From the NCBI GenBank assembly GCA_963621965.1, contig CAVFGN010000015.1, positions 1 to 41,165 of the forward strand: a stretch of 41,165 nucleotides of DNA, given 5' to 3'. Shown in pieces: positions 7,583 to 15,195 of the stretch. A program made the position numbers and the translations under genes. This DNA is from JAEELC01 sp963621965 (lineage in GTDB: Bacteria > Bacillota_I > Bacilli_A > Acholeplasmatales > Anaeroplasmataceae). Each line of letters opens with the position of its first letter. Position 1 is the stretch's first letter. The notes below the pieces were generated by a model. The model was not told where the DNA came from. It saw only the letters and a program-made list of their open reading frames with translations, and ran no database searches.

Positions 7583-8758
7583 ATGGATTTAAGAGAAAAA
7601 GCATTAAAGGCTCATATAGGTGGAAAATTTGGAACAATTTCTAAATTACCTTTAGAAACTAAAGAGGATTTAAGTATTGCGTATACTCCAGGAGTTGCGG
7701 AACCTTGTAAAGAAATATATAAGAATAGTGAAGATGCATATAAATACACATCTAAAAGTAATACAATCGCAGTCATCTCTGACGGAACAGCTGTTTTAGG
7801 ACTTGGTGATATCGGACCTTTAGCAGGTTTACCTGTAATGGAAGGTAAAGCTGCATTATTCAAACGTTTTGCAAATATTGATTCTGTACCTATTGTATTA
7901 GATTCAAAAAATGTTGATGAAATCGTTAGAACTATTGAAATTATTGCGCCAAGCTTTGGTGGAATAAATCTTGAAGATATATCAGCTCCGCGTTGTGTTG
8001 AAATTGAAAGAAGATTGATTAAGTCATTAAATATACCACTTATGCATGATGATCAACATGGTACAAGCATCGTTGTAGGTGCTGCGGTTATTAATTCTTG
8101 TAGATTACTAAAAAAAGAATTATCTGATTTAACTGTAGTTATGTCTGGTACAGGAGCTGCAGGATCTAATATAGCTCGCATGCTTAAAAAACTTGGTGTA
8201 AAGAAAATTTACGCTTATAACAAAGACGGCGTTTTAGATATTAAGAATTACGACAAGTATGATTTCTTAATTAAAGAATTATTAGATGACAAAATATTTG
8301 ATACTAAGGAAGACCATGATAATACACTTGCGTCACTAGTGAAAGACGCGAATGTGTTTGTTGGTGTATCAGCTGCTAACTTGCTTACTAAAGATATGGT
8401 AAAGACAATGGTTGACCCTTGCATATTTGCAATGGCTAACCCAGTGCCAGAAATTGGTTATGAAGATGCAAAAGAAGCGGGTGCTTTAATTTGTGGAACA
8501 GGTAGAAGTGATTTCCCTAACCAAATTAATAATTTACTTGCATTTCCAGGAATTTTTAGAGGTGCACTTGATGCAAATGCTACAAAGATAACTGAAGGAA
8601 TGAAACTAGAGGCTACAAAAGCTTTGGCTTATTTAATTGAAGATAATGAATTAAATAATGAATACATTATACCTTCTGCATTTGATTCACGTGTTGTACC
8701 TGCAGTTTCAAAAGCTGTTAAAGAAGAAGCTATTAGAAGTGGTTGTATAAGAAAATAA
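7583..8758 (+). CDS. NAD(P)-dependent malic enzyme (decarboxylating)
   Basis: The 391-residue protein oxidatively decarboxylates malate to pyruvate and CO2 and is of the short bacterial type. Visible motifs are SIAYTPGVAEPC near residue 30, SDGTAVLGLGDIGPLAGLPVMEGKAALFKRF, the metal-binding region NLEDISAPRCVEIE, HDDQHGTSIVVGAA, and the Rossmann loop VMSGTGAAGSNIARML. FAMANPVPEI and ICGTGRSDFPNQINN near the C-terminus are also typical. It starts two bases after the fumarase beta stop. The operon therefore runs fumarate to malate to pyruvate, yielding pyruvate and reduced nicotinamide from C4 acids. The cofactor preference (NAD or NADP) cannot be read safely. Confidence 0.92.
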   Translation: MDLREKALKAHIGGKFGTISKLPLETKEDLSIAYTPGVAEPCKEIYKNSEDAYKYTSKSNTIAVISDGTAVLGLGDIGPLAGLPVMEGKAALFKRFANIDSVPIVLDSKNVDEIVRTIEIIAPSFGGINLEDISAPRCVEIERRLIKSLNIPLMHDDQHGTSIVVGAAVINSCRLLKKELSDLTVVMSGTGAAGSNIARMLKKLGVKKIYAYNKDGVLDIKNYDKYDFLIKELLDDKIFDTKEDHDNTLASLVKDANVFVGVSAANLLTKDMVKTMVDPCIFAMANPVPEIGYEDAKEAGALICGTGRSDFPNQINNLLAFPGIFRGALDANATKITEGMKLEATKALAYLIEDNELNNEYIIPSAFDSRVVPAVSKAVKEEAIRSGCIRK

Positions 8759-8765
8759 TATGTGA

Positions 8766-8799
8766 CTCTAAGGATTAAATATCTTTAGAGGTTTTCTTT
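8766..8799 (+). terminator. Terminator of the fumarase-malic enzyme operon
   Basis: A 10-bp stem CTCTAAGGAT/ATCTTTAGAG with a 5-base loop is followed by a T-rich tract. Confidence 0.8.
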
Positions 8800-8815
8800 A
8801 TTAAATAGGCCGATA

Positions 8816-8844
8816 TTGAAAAACATTGACCTAAGATTTATAAT
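8816..8844 (+). promoter_or_regulatory. Promoter of the MATE exporter gene
   Basis: TTGAAA (8816-8821) and a perfect TATAAT (8839-8844) are separated by 17 bases. The -10 lies 28 bases before the chosen start. Confidence 0.7.
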
Positions 8845-8872
8845 TTAATAAAACTTTATTATGAGGTTTATT

Positions 8873-10228
8873 ATGATAAGCAAAGAATTAGAAAATGGTA
8901 ATGTGTTTAGGGTTGTTTTAAAACTTGCATTACCAGCTATGATAGCACAGTTTATAAATGTTTTATATTCAATAATTGATAGAGTATATATAACAAATCT
9001 ACCGACAAACGGTGATTTGTCACTAACTGCAATAGGAGTGGTTGCGCCTATATGTACAATGATTTCATCTTTCTCAGCCTTACTAGGACAAGGTGGAGGA
9101 CCTTTAATGGAAATGAGTGTCGGAAAAAAAGACTTAGCTGGCGCAAGAAAGGTGTTAAGTAATGCATTTTTAATGTTATTAATATGTGGAATTTTAATAC
9201 CAAGTTTGTTTTGGACATTCCATACACCACTTTTAAACTTGTTTGGCGCAACAGATAAAACAATAGATTATGCAAGTGACTATATGATGTTTTATTTACT
9301 TGGTGCGCCTTTCCAAATAATGGCTTTAGGTCTTAATTATTATTTAACAAGTCAAGGATATGCAAATAAAGCTATGTTTACTATGATTTTAGGAGCTTTA
9401 GTAAATATCTTATTAGATCCTTTATTTATATTTGGATTTGGTCTAGAGGTGAAAGGAGCTGCGATTGCGACTAGCATTGCTCAAATAGTATCTTTCATTT
9501 ATGTATTTATAGTATTAAGACTTAAAAGTACCGAGGTAACTTTAGGTTTTGGATCTTATAGTTTTAAAACTATGAAAAAGATACTTTTCTTAGGAATTTC
9601 TCCGTTCATTATATTAATGACTGATTCACTAGTATTAGTAATTTTAAATATGAGTTTAAAGATGAATGTAGATAGTGAATACGTAGATAAATATATTTTA
9701 ACTGCTACAATAATTACATCATTTTACCAGTTATTTTCAATGCCGCTTCTTGGAATATCAGGCGGTACGGGCGCAATCCTTTCCTACAATTACGGCGCTA
9801 AGAATAGTAAACGTGTAAAAGAGGCTGAGAAAGTAATAACGCTTTACGCTTTAATATTTACTACACTTTGTGTTATTCTATCTCTTTTCTTAGCTAAACC
9901 ATTTTTTAACTATATGACAAGTGATACGTTTGCCTACAATTTAGCTTCTAAAATGGTATATTGCTATATGGCTCCGTTTATTATATTATCTTTCCAATAT
10001 ACATTTGTAGATGGCTTAACCGCATTAGGACTTGCAAATATTGGTATATTCTTATCCTTAAATAGAAAAATTGTTAATATATTATGTATTTTAATATTAC
10101 CTAAGTTTGTAGGTGGGAATGGTGTGTTTTATGCAGAACTTATAGCTGACATTTGGGCAAGTGTATGTACATTTATAACATTCATGTTATTAATTAATAA
10201 AATACTTAAAAAGAACGAAAACGCTTAA
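8873..10228 (+). CDS. MATE family multidrug/cation efflux transporter
   Basis: A 451-residue integral membrane protein with about 12 hydrophobic segments, the expected size for MATE antiporters, which export drugs or metabolites in exchange for Na+ or H+. The N-terminal amphipathic stretch ISKELENGNVFRVVLKLALPAMIAQ and the conserved GQGGGPLMEMSVGKKD loop place it in the NorM/DinF-like group. The two six-helix halves are visible, the second opening near LFLGISPFIILMTDSLVL. I start it at 8873 because GAGG at 8863-8866 gives proper spacing; an ATG at 8861 would overlap that site. It is a single gene with its own promoter and terminator. The substrate is unknown. Confidence 0.88.
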   Translation: MISKELENGNVFRVVLKLALPAMIAQFINVLYSIIDRVYITNLPTNGDLSLTAIGVVAPICTMISSFSALLGQGGGPLMEMSVGKKDLAGARKVLSNAFLMLLICGILIPSLFWTFHTPLLNLFGATDKTIDYASDYMMFYLLGAPFQIMALGLNYYLTSQGYANKAMFTMILGALVNILLDPLFIFGFGLEVKGAAIATSIAQIVSFIYVFIVLRLKSTEVTLGFGSYSFKTMKKILFLGISPFIILMTDSLVLVILNMSLKMNVDSEYVDKYILTATIITSFYQLFSMPLLGISGGTGAILSYNYGAKNSKRVKEAEKVITLYALIFTTLCVILSLFLAKPFFNYMTSDTFAYNLASKMVYCYMAPFIILSFQYTFVDGLTALGLANIGIFLSLNRKIVNILCILILPKFVGGNGVFYAELIADIWASVCTFITFMLLINKILKKNENA

Positions 10229-10250
10229 TTAATTTTTAAGCGTTTTTTTT
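10218..10250 (+). terminator. Terminator of the MATE gene
   Basis: AAAACGCTTAA pairs with TTAAGCGTTTT across a 7-base loop and is followed by T residues. The left arm includes the gene's stop codon. Confidence 0.85.
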
Positions 10251-10298
10251 AACTTTCTTTTTAATATTTGTTATACTTAAAAAAAGGAATGGTTTATT

Positions 10299-10634
10299 AT
10301 GTTAATAACTAGTGAGGCCGCAACGGCTATTAATAAAAAATTAGAAGAAAAAGGGAAAAAGGCATTAGTTTTAAAAATTTTGTTACAAGGACCAACAGGA
10401 CGCGAACTGCATTTTGATATGTGTACTGAAACTGAAGGTCTTAAATTTGTTGATAATGTGTATCTAAAAATTAGTGATGAGGATTTAGATACACTATATG
10501 AACTAGGCGTAATGTTTGAACTAGATGAAACTGGAAAACTTAAAGTAACTAAAAAAGGTAAAGTATGTGAACCAAATGGGTGCTGTAAATGTAGTGGCTC
10601 TAAAAAAACTTGTGAGTGCGTTGACGAAAAATAA
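10299..10634 (+). CDS. Small IscA/HesB-like protein with cysteine-rich tail
   Basis: The 111-residue protein opens with MLITSEAATAINKKLEEKGKKALVLKI, which follows the pattern of A-type iron-sulfur carriers (ITxxAAxxIKxxL). The middle (VDNVYLKISDEDLDTLYELG) matches the position where IscA-type proteins have VDxxxxxYLxG. The canonical CSGF cysteine is not present as such; the nearest is Cys42 in FDMCTET. The tail holds Cys90, 95, 96, 98, 105 and 107 (VCEPNGCCKC then CEC), denser than the usual CGCG ending. A role in iron-sulfur handling or metal binding is inferred. AAAGGAA precedes the ATG. It lies alone between the MATE and pyk genes. It could also be an unrelated metal-binding protein. Confidence 0.45.
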   Translation: MLITSEAATAINKKLEEKGKKALVLKILLQGPTGRELHFDMCTETEGLKFVDNVYLKISDEDLDTLYELGVMFELDETGKLKVTKKGKVCEPNGCCKCSGSKKTCECVDEK

Positions 10635-10723
10635 AAATATTAATTTAACAAAAGATAAAAATTGTATATTATTATTTGATTTAAAATATTATATAATAAG
10701 TATGGGAGAGACGGAGGAATAAA

Positions 10724-12148
10724 ATGCAAATTCGCAAAACAAAAATTATTTGTACATTAGGACCAGCTATTGATTCTTATGATAAATTAAAAGAAATGGT
10801 AGAACACGGCTTAAACTGTTGTAGACTTAATTTCTCACATGGAACTCATGAAGAACATAAGGTAAGAATTGATAGAATTAAAAAGTTAAGAGAAGATCTA
10901 AATATTGCACTTCCAATTATGTTAGATACAAAAGGACCAGAAATTAGAGTTAGAGATTTTGAGTCCGGACAAGCTACACTAACTGAAGGTTCACTTTTTA
11001 CAATTAAACCAGATGATGGTTCTTTAGGAAATGAAAAAGAAACTTGTATTACTTATCCACGTCTAGCTGAATTCGTAAAAAAAGGCGATATGATTTTAAT
11101 CGATGATGGTTCTATTGAATTAGTTGTTGAAGAAGTTAAAGGAAAAAATGTTGTTTGTAAAGTTTTAAATACAGCAATTATTAAAAATCATAAATCAATA
11201 AATATTCCAAATGTAATTATTGATCAACCATTTATTTCTGAAACTGATAGATCTGATTTGATTTTCGGATGTGAACAAGGAGTTGATTATGTAGCAGCTT
11301 CATTTACAAGAAGAAAAGAAGATGTATTAGAACTTAGAAAACTTCTTGATGATAATGGTGGAAAAGATATAAAGATCATTTGTAAGATTGAAAATACCGA
11401 AGGTATACAAAATATGAATGATATTATTGATGCGGCTGATGGAGTCATGGTTGCTCGTGGAGACATGGGTGTTGAGGTTCAATTTAAGTATTTACCTGCT
11501 ATTCAAAAAGATATTATTTCAAAATGTTACAGAAGTGGTAAGATTGTTGTAACAGCTACACAAATGTTAGACTCAATGCAAAAGAATCCACGTCCTACTC
11601 GTGCTGAGGTTAGTGACGTTGCGAATGCGATTTATGATAGAACTAGTGCAATCATGTTGTCCGGTGAATCTGCAGCTGGTAAATACCCTGTTGAATCTGT
11701 AAGCGCAATGTCTGATATCGCACTTGCTACTGAAGATGATATTAATTATCAAGAACGTTTCTATAGAAACAATCTTAATTTAGGTGAAGGCGTATTATCT
11801 ACAGTTTGTAACAGTGCAGTAGCCGCATCTTTCCAAATCGATGCAAAAGCTATTGTGTGTGTTACAATGAACGGAATTACTCCGCGTGTACTATCAAGCT
11901 ATAGACCTGATTGTCCTATTATTGCAATTACAGTAAATGAAAAAGGATATCATCAACTTGGCTTAACTTGGGGTGTTGTTCCTGTTAAGGCTGAAGTACA
12001 ACATTCAACTGATGAACTATTCTTATATGCCGCTAAAAAAGCTGCTGAAACTGGAATTGTTAAAAAAGGCGATAAGATTATTATCTTAGGCGGTTCATAT
12101 ATCGGTTGTGGTATAACTGATACTATGAAGATACATACAATGAAATAA
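10724..12148 (+). CDS. pyk: Pyruvate kinase
   Basis: The 474-residue enzyme transfers phosphate from phosphoenolpyruvate to ADP in the last step of glycolysis. The N-terminus RKTKIICTLGPAIDSYDKL, the substrate segment CRLNFSHGTHEEH, LDTKGPEIR, IICKIENTEGIQNMNDII, VARGDMGVE and TATQMLDSMQKNPRPTRAEVSDVANAIYD (from about residue 277) are all present, with ASFTRRKEDV in between. It ends with the normal allosteric domain and lacks the extra PEP-utiliser-like domain found in many Bacillus enzymes. GGAGGAATAAA precedes the ATG. A TATAAT lies at 10692-10697 but I cannot pair it with a good -35. A terminator follows. Confidence 0.96.
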   Translation: MQIRKTKIICTLGPAIDSYDKLKEMVEHGLNCCRLNFSHGTHEEHKVRIDRIKKLREDLNIALPIMLDTKGPEIRVRDFESGQATLTEGSLFTIKPDDGSLGNEKETCITYPRLAEFVKKGDMILIDDGSIELVVEEVKGKNVVCKVLNTAIIKNHKSINIPNVIIDQPFISETDRSDLIFGCEQGVDYVAASFTRRKEDVLELRKLLDDNGGKDIKIICKIENTEGIQNMNDIIDAADGVMVARGDMGVEVQFKYLPAIQKDIISKCYRSGKIVVTATQMLDSMQKNPRPTRAEVSDVANAIYDRTSAIMLSGESAAGKYPVESVSAMSDIALATEDDINYQERFYRNNLNLGEGVLSTVCNSAVAASFQIDAKAIVCVTMNGITPRVLSSYRPDCPIIAITVNEKGYHQLGLTWGVVPVKAEVQHSTDELFLYAAKKAAETGIVKKGDKIIILGGSYIGCGITDTMKIHTMK

Positions 12149-12154
12149 ATTAAT

Positions 12155-12184
12155 TCTCACAAGTATTTGCTTGTGAGTTTTTTC
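12155..12184 (+). terminator. Terminator of pyk
   Basis: CTCACAAG pairs with CTTGTGAG across a 6-base loop and is followed by TTTTTTC. Confidence 0.9.
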
Positions 12185-12227
12185 TTAGCCATTAAATACT
12201 TAATTAAGATTATAATAACAAAAAAAC

Positions 12228-12277
12228 GAAAAGCGTTTACATTTTGTGTTGAAAACCGGTTTTACAAATGCTATAAT
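12228..12277 (+). promoter_or_regulatory. ccpA promoter with cre-like site and palindromic operator
   Basis: The promoter is TTGAAA (12249-12254), 17 bases, TATAAT (12272-12277). A perfect 12-base palindrome AAAACCGGTTTT (12252-12263) with the CG centre typical of LacI-family operators covers the end of the -35 and the spacer. A cre-like sequence GAAAAGCGTTTACA (12228-12241) lies just upstream of the -35. The layout predicts repression of the gene by its own product. Confidence 0.75.
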
Positions 12278-12296
12278 TAAGCAAAGAGGTGTTATT

Positions 12297-13289
12297 ATGT
12301 CTAATGCAACTATTTACGATGTAGCTGGAAAAGCTGAAGTATCTTTAGCAACTGTTTCTCGTGTGTTAAATAATCCTGAAAAAGTTAATGAAGCAACTAG
12401 GAACAAAGTATTAAAAGTTATAAAAGAATTAGGTTATAAGCCTAATGCGATAGCTAGGGGTCTTGCAAGTCATAAAACGACTACCGTAGGTATTATGTTA
12501 TCAGATGTAACACGTGCATCTACAAGCCAGCTTCTTGGTGGTATTATTGATATTGCTAAAAAATATAGTTATTCAATTAAGATTTTCTCAATGGCTGGAG
12601 ATAATTCTGTTCTAGATAGTATTAGAGAAGTTATAGCTGAACAAGTTGATGGTGTTTTGTTTTTAAACAATGAAATTGATAATGAACAAATGAACATTGT
12701 TAAAGAACAAACTGCAAATGCAAATATTCCATTAGTATTAACTAATGTAATATCAGAAGATCCTGAACTTGCAAGTGTTGCAATAGATTATGTTGCGGCA
12801 TCATATAACATTACTAAAAAATTAATTGAAGAAGGCAAAAAAAACATTTATCTTCTTTCAACAGTTAGACGTTATACAGTTAATACTAAGAAAGAAGAAG
12901 GATATGTTAGAGCTATGCAAGAGGCAGGCTTAGAGACTAAGATATTTAGAACAAGTGGTGATTTATCAATTAACACACCACACTTTGAAGAATATTTTGA
13001 AACTCATGAAGTTGATGCGGCTATTGGCGTTAGAGATTCAATTGCTGTTTCGTTCATGAATGTAATGATAAATAAAGGCAAGAAAGTTCCAGAAGATGTT
13101 GCAGTAGTTGGTTATCAAAATACTAAATATGCAATGTTGTCTAGACCGGCATTAACTTGTATTGATACACCAGTATACGATATAGGTGCTGTGGCTATGA
13201 GGCTTTTAACTAAGATTATGAAAGGTGAGGATGTCGACAATGTTAAAGTTGTATTACCTCATAAAGTTATAAATCGACAATCAATGTAG
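12297..13289 (+). CDS. ccpA: LacI-family regulator, probable catabolite control protein A
   Basis: The 330-residue protein has an N-terminal helix-turn-helix (ATIYDVAGKAEVSLATVSRVLNN), the hinge-helix region ELGYKPNAIARGLASHKTTTVGI, which is very close to CcpA, and a periplasmic-binding-protein-like effector domain to the end. CcpA represses or activates carbon genes at cre sites together with HPr-Ser-P. I start it at ATG 12297, behind AGAGGTG. An in-frame GTG at 12246 would place the start upstream of the -10 box and is excluded. The CG-centred palindrome in its promoter and the cre-like sites elsewhere in the window fit the assignment. A sugar-specific LacI regulator is the alternative, but no sugar operon is adjacent. 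Confidence 0.75.
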   Translation: MSNATIYDVAGKAEVSLATVSRVLNNPEKVNEATRNKVLKVIKELGYKPNAIARGLASHKTTTVGIMLSDVTRASTSQLLGGIIDIAKKYSYSIKIFSMAGDNSVLDSIREVIAEQVDGVLFLNNEIDNEQMNIVKEQTANANIPLVLTNVISEDPELASVAIDYVAASYNITKKLIEEGKKNIYLLSTVRRYTVNTKKEEGYVRAMQEAGLETKIFRTSGDLSINTPHFEEYFETHEVDAAIGVRDSIAVSFMNVMINKGKKVPEDVAVVGYQNTKYAMLSRPALTCIDTPVYDIGAVAMRLLTKIMKGEDVDNVKVVLPHKVINRQSM

Positions 13290-13318
13290 TTGACATTTTT
13301 ACATTCTTTTAATAAAAT
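13290..13318 (+). promoter_or_regulatory. Promoter of the tyrS T-box transcript
   Basis: A perfect TTGACA (13290-13295) begins immediately after the ccpA stop codon, with a 17-base spacer to TAAAAT (13313-13318). Transcription would begin near 13325, just before the T-box stem I. The ccpA gene has no separate terminator here. Confidence 0.8.
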
Positions 13319-13330
13319 TATTACATAATT

Positions 13331-13533
13331 TAATCGGCTTGTGATCTAAACAAGAGTTATATATAATTATTCTAGAGATATTTCGGTTGGTGGAAGAAAT
13401 AAGGTTATATATAATAAATTACATTTAGTGAAGCCTTGTAGAGTAAACTCTATAAACAAAGTGCAGAAGAAATTCTGAACTAAGGTGGTACCGCGTTTAT
13501 GACGTCCTTAGATTTTAAGGATGTCTTTTTTTA
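13331..13533 (+). promoter_or_regulatory. Tyrosyl T-box riboswitch controlling tyrS
   Basis: The leader has the T-box sequence AAGGTGGTACCGCG (13482-13495). Stem I is closed by GGCTT (13336-13340) and AAGCC (13431-13435), with the conserved AGAGA...GGTTGGTGGAAG distal region. The specifier loop presents TAC (13420-13422) followed by A, a tyrosine codon. The terminator GACGTCCTT/AAGGATGTC with seven or more T residues (13501-13533) ends the leader. Uncharged tRNA-Tyr should bind and favour antitermination, turning on tyrS. An ATG inside the terminator (13499) is in frame with tyrS but is not a likely start. Confidence 0.93.
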
Positions 13534-13552
13534 TTTTAGGAGGAAAATTATT

Positions 13553-14779
13553 ATGGGTATTTATGAAGAGTTAGAATGGCGTGGATTAATTAAGGATGTA
13601 TCTGATCCAAGCTTAAGAGAAAAATTGAATGCAGGAGGAATGACTTTCTATATTGGAACTGATCCTACTGGTGATTCACTTCACATTGGACATTTCTCAA
13701 GTTTCTTAATTTCAAAACGTCTAGCAGCTGCCGGACATCATCCTATATTACTTGTAGGAGGAGGAACAGGACTTATTGGCGACCCTAAACCAAACTCCGA
13801 ACGTCCTATGATTACATATGAACAAGTTAGGCACAATTATGAATGTTTGTCTAAACAAGCTCATGATATTTTTGGTTTTGAGGTTGTGAATAACTATGAT
13901 TGGTTAAAAGATATCAACATTCTTGATTTCTTACGTGATTATGGTAAATACTTTAATGTAACTTATATGTTGCAAAAAGATATTGTAAAAAGAAGACTTG
14001 ATGAAGGCATTTCATTTACTGAATTCACTTATATGATTCTTCAAGGGCTTGATTTTAATCATTTACATGATAAATATGGTGTTACATTACAAGTAGCCGG
14101 ACAAGATCAATGGGGTAATATCACTGCTGGTATTGAACTTGCAAGAAAAAAATCAGGAATTGAACTATATGGTTTCACTATGCCTTTGCTTACTAAATCT
14201 GACGGAACTAAGTTTGGTAAAACAAATGGTAAAGCTATTTGGTTAGATAAAACTAAAACTAGTCCTTACGAGATGTATCAATTCTTTATTAATGCGGAAG
14301 ATGAAAAGGTTATCGATTACCTTAAATTCTTAACATTCTTATCTAAAGAAGAAATTCTGGATATTGAAGCAAAACACAAAGAAAAACCAGAACTACGTTT
14401 AGCTCAACAAACACTAGCTCATGAAGTTATTAAGTTCTTACACGGCGAAGAAGCTTACGAAGAGGCTCTAAAAATTTCTAAAGCCTTATTTGCAGGCGAT
14501 ATAAAATCACTAACTGCAGAAGAAATTGAGATGGGATTTAATGATTTACCACTAAATGAGGTAGAAGAAGGTGCATCACTTGTGGATATTTTAATTTCTT
14601 CAGGCCTTGCAAAGTCAAAAAGAGAAGCTAGAGAGTTTGTAACTAATGGGGCTGTAAGTGTAAACGGAGATAAAAATACTGATTTAACAAAGATGTTAGA
14701 TAAAAATGATGCAATTGGTAACAAATATATTGTTCTTAGAAGGGGCAAAAAACTATATGCATTAGTAAAAATTAAGTAA
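13553..14779 (+). CDS. tyrS: Tyrosyl-tRNA synthetase
   Basis: The 408-residue class Ic synthetase attaches tyrosine to tRNA-Tyr. The class I signature is DSLHIGHF (HIGH at residues 44-47) and the second signature is KFGKT (220-224), the usual TyrRS form of KMSKS. The tyrosine-binding segment around YMLQGLDF and the QVAGQDQWGNI block are present. The C-terminus carries an S4 RNA-binding domain (LVDILISSGLAKSKREAREFV onward). The start ATG at 13553 follows a perfect AGGAGG (13538-13543). Regulation by the tyrosine T-box immediately upstream confirms the identity. Confidence 0.97.
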   Translation: MGIYEELEWRGLIKDVSDPSLREKLNAGGMTFYIGTDPTGDSLHIGHFSSFLISKRLAAAGHHPILLVGGGTGLIGDPKPNSERPMITYEQVRHNYECLSKQAHDIFGFEVVNNYDWLKDINILDFLRDYGKYFNVTYMLQKDIVKRRLDEGISFTEFTYMILQGLDFNHLHDKYGVTLQVAGQDQWGNITAGIELARKKSGIELYGFTMPLLTKSDGTKFGKTNGKAIWLDKTKTSPYEMYQFFINAEDEKVIDYLKFLTFLSKEEILDIEAKHKEKPELRLAQQTLAHEVIKFLHGEEAYEEALKISKALFAGDIKSLTAEEIEMGFNDLPLNEVEEGASLVDILISSGLAKSKREAREFVTNGAVSVNGDKNTDLTKMLDKNDAIGNKYIVLRRGKKLYALVKIK

Positions 14780-14785
14780 AACAAC

Positions 14786-14817
14786 AAAAATAGACCGATA
14801 TTGGTCTATTTTTTTCT
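14786..14817 (+). terminator. Terminator of tyrS
   Basis: AAAATAGACC pairs with GGTCTATTTT across a 6-base loop, with a T-run following. Confidence 0.9.
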
Positions 14818-15096
14818 TTTATTCAAAAAAAATAAAAAACGAATATTATTTTACAAAAAAATTACAATTTCCTCAAAATGTAGTCGAATTTCAAGGTTTT
14901 TTTAGATCTTAAAAATGACTAACTTTCAAAAATTCGAATATTTATTCAATTATTTAAATTATATACAAAAAAACGTGAAAAACCCCGAATATTTAACAAC
15001 GTCAAAAAATAATAATAATTAAACAAGACTAAAATGAATCCAAAGCATAAAATTAAATTCTAAAATTATCGCATTATTTGAAATTAATTTCGGCGA
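14818..15096. other. AT-rich region before oppA with repeated CGAATATT
   Basis: About 280 bases without a supported gene. The octamer CGAATATT occurs three times in the same orientation (14840-14847, 14935-14942, 14986-14993), the middle copy as part of ATTCGAAT. These could be operator copies for an unknown regulator of the opp genes. A 35-codon frame from ATG 14915 exists but has no ribosome binding site. Confidence 0.4.
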
Positions 15097-15110
15097 TGTA
15101 TGCGCTTTCA
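15097..15110 (+). promoter_or_regulatory. cre site upstream of oppA
   Basis: TGTATGCGCTTTCA fits the cre consensus TGNAANCGNWNNCA at all but one fixed position. It ends 24 bases before the oppA -35, a position where CcpA usually modulates a promoter rather than blocking elongation. It is the best cre match in the window. Confidence 0.55.
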
Positions 15111-15133
15111 CAAAATATATTTTAAAAAACATA

Positions 15134-15162
15134 TTGCATGAATTAAAAAAGTGGTGTAAACT
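15134..15162 (+). promoter_or_regulatory. Promoter of oppA
   Basis: TTGCAT (15134-15139) and TAAACT (15157-15162) are separated by 17 bases, with TG directly before the -10. The -10 lies 33 bases before the start codon. Confidence 0.55.
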
Positions 15163-15195
15163 ATTTGCAAACATGACAAAGGAGAAAAAGATAAT

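Noticed and set aside
12246..12296. A GTG/TTG upstream start for the LacI-family protein
   Set aside because: It would lie within the promoter, upstream of the -10, and add residues not found in the family.
13499..13552. An upstream in-frame ATG that would lengthen TyrRS
   Set aside because: It lies inside the T-box terminator and has no ribosome binding site; AGGAGG and the family N-terminus point to 13553.
14915..15022. A 35-codon open frame before oppA
   Set aside because: No ribosome binding site, and it runs through the repeated octamers in AT-rich DNA with no recognisable product.
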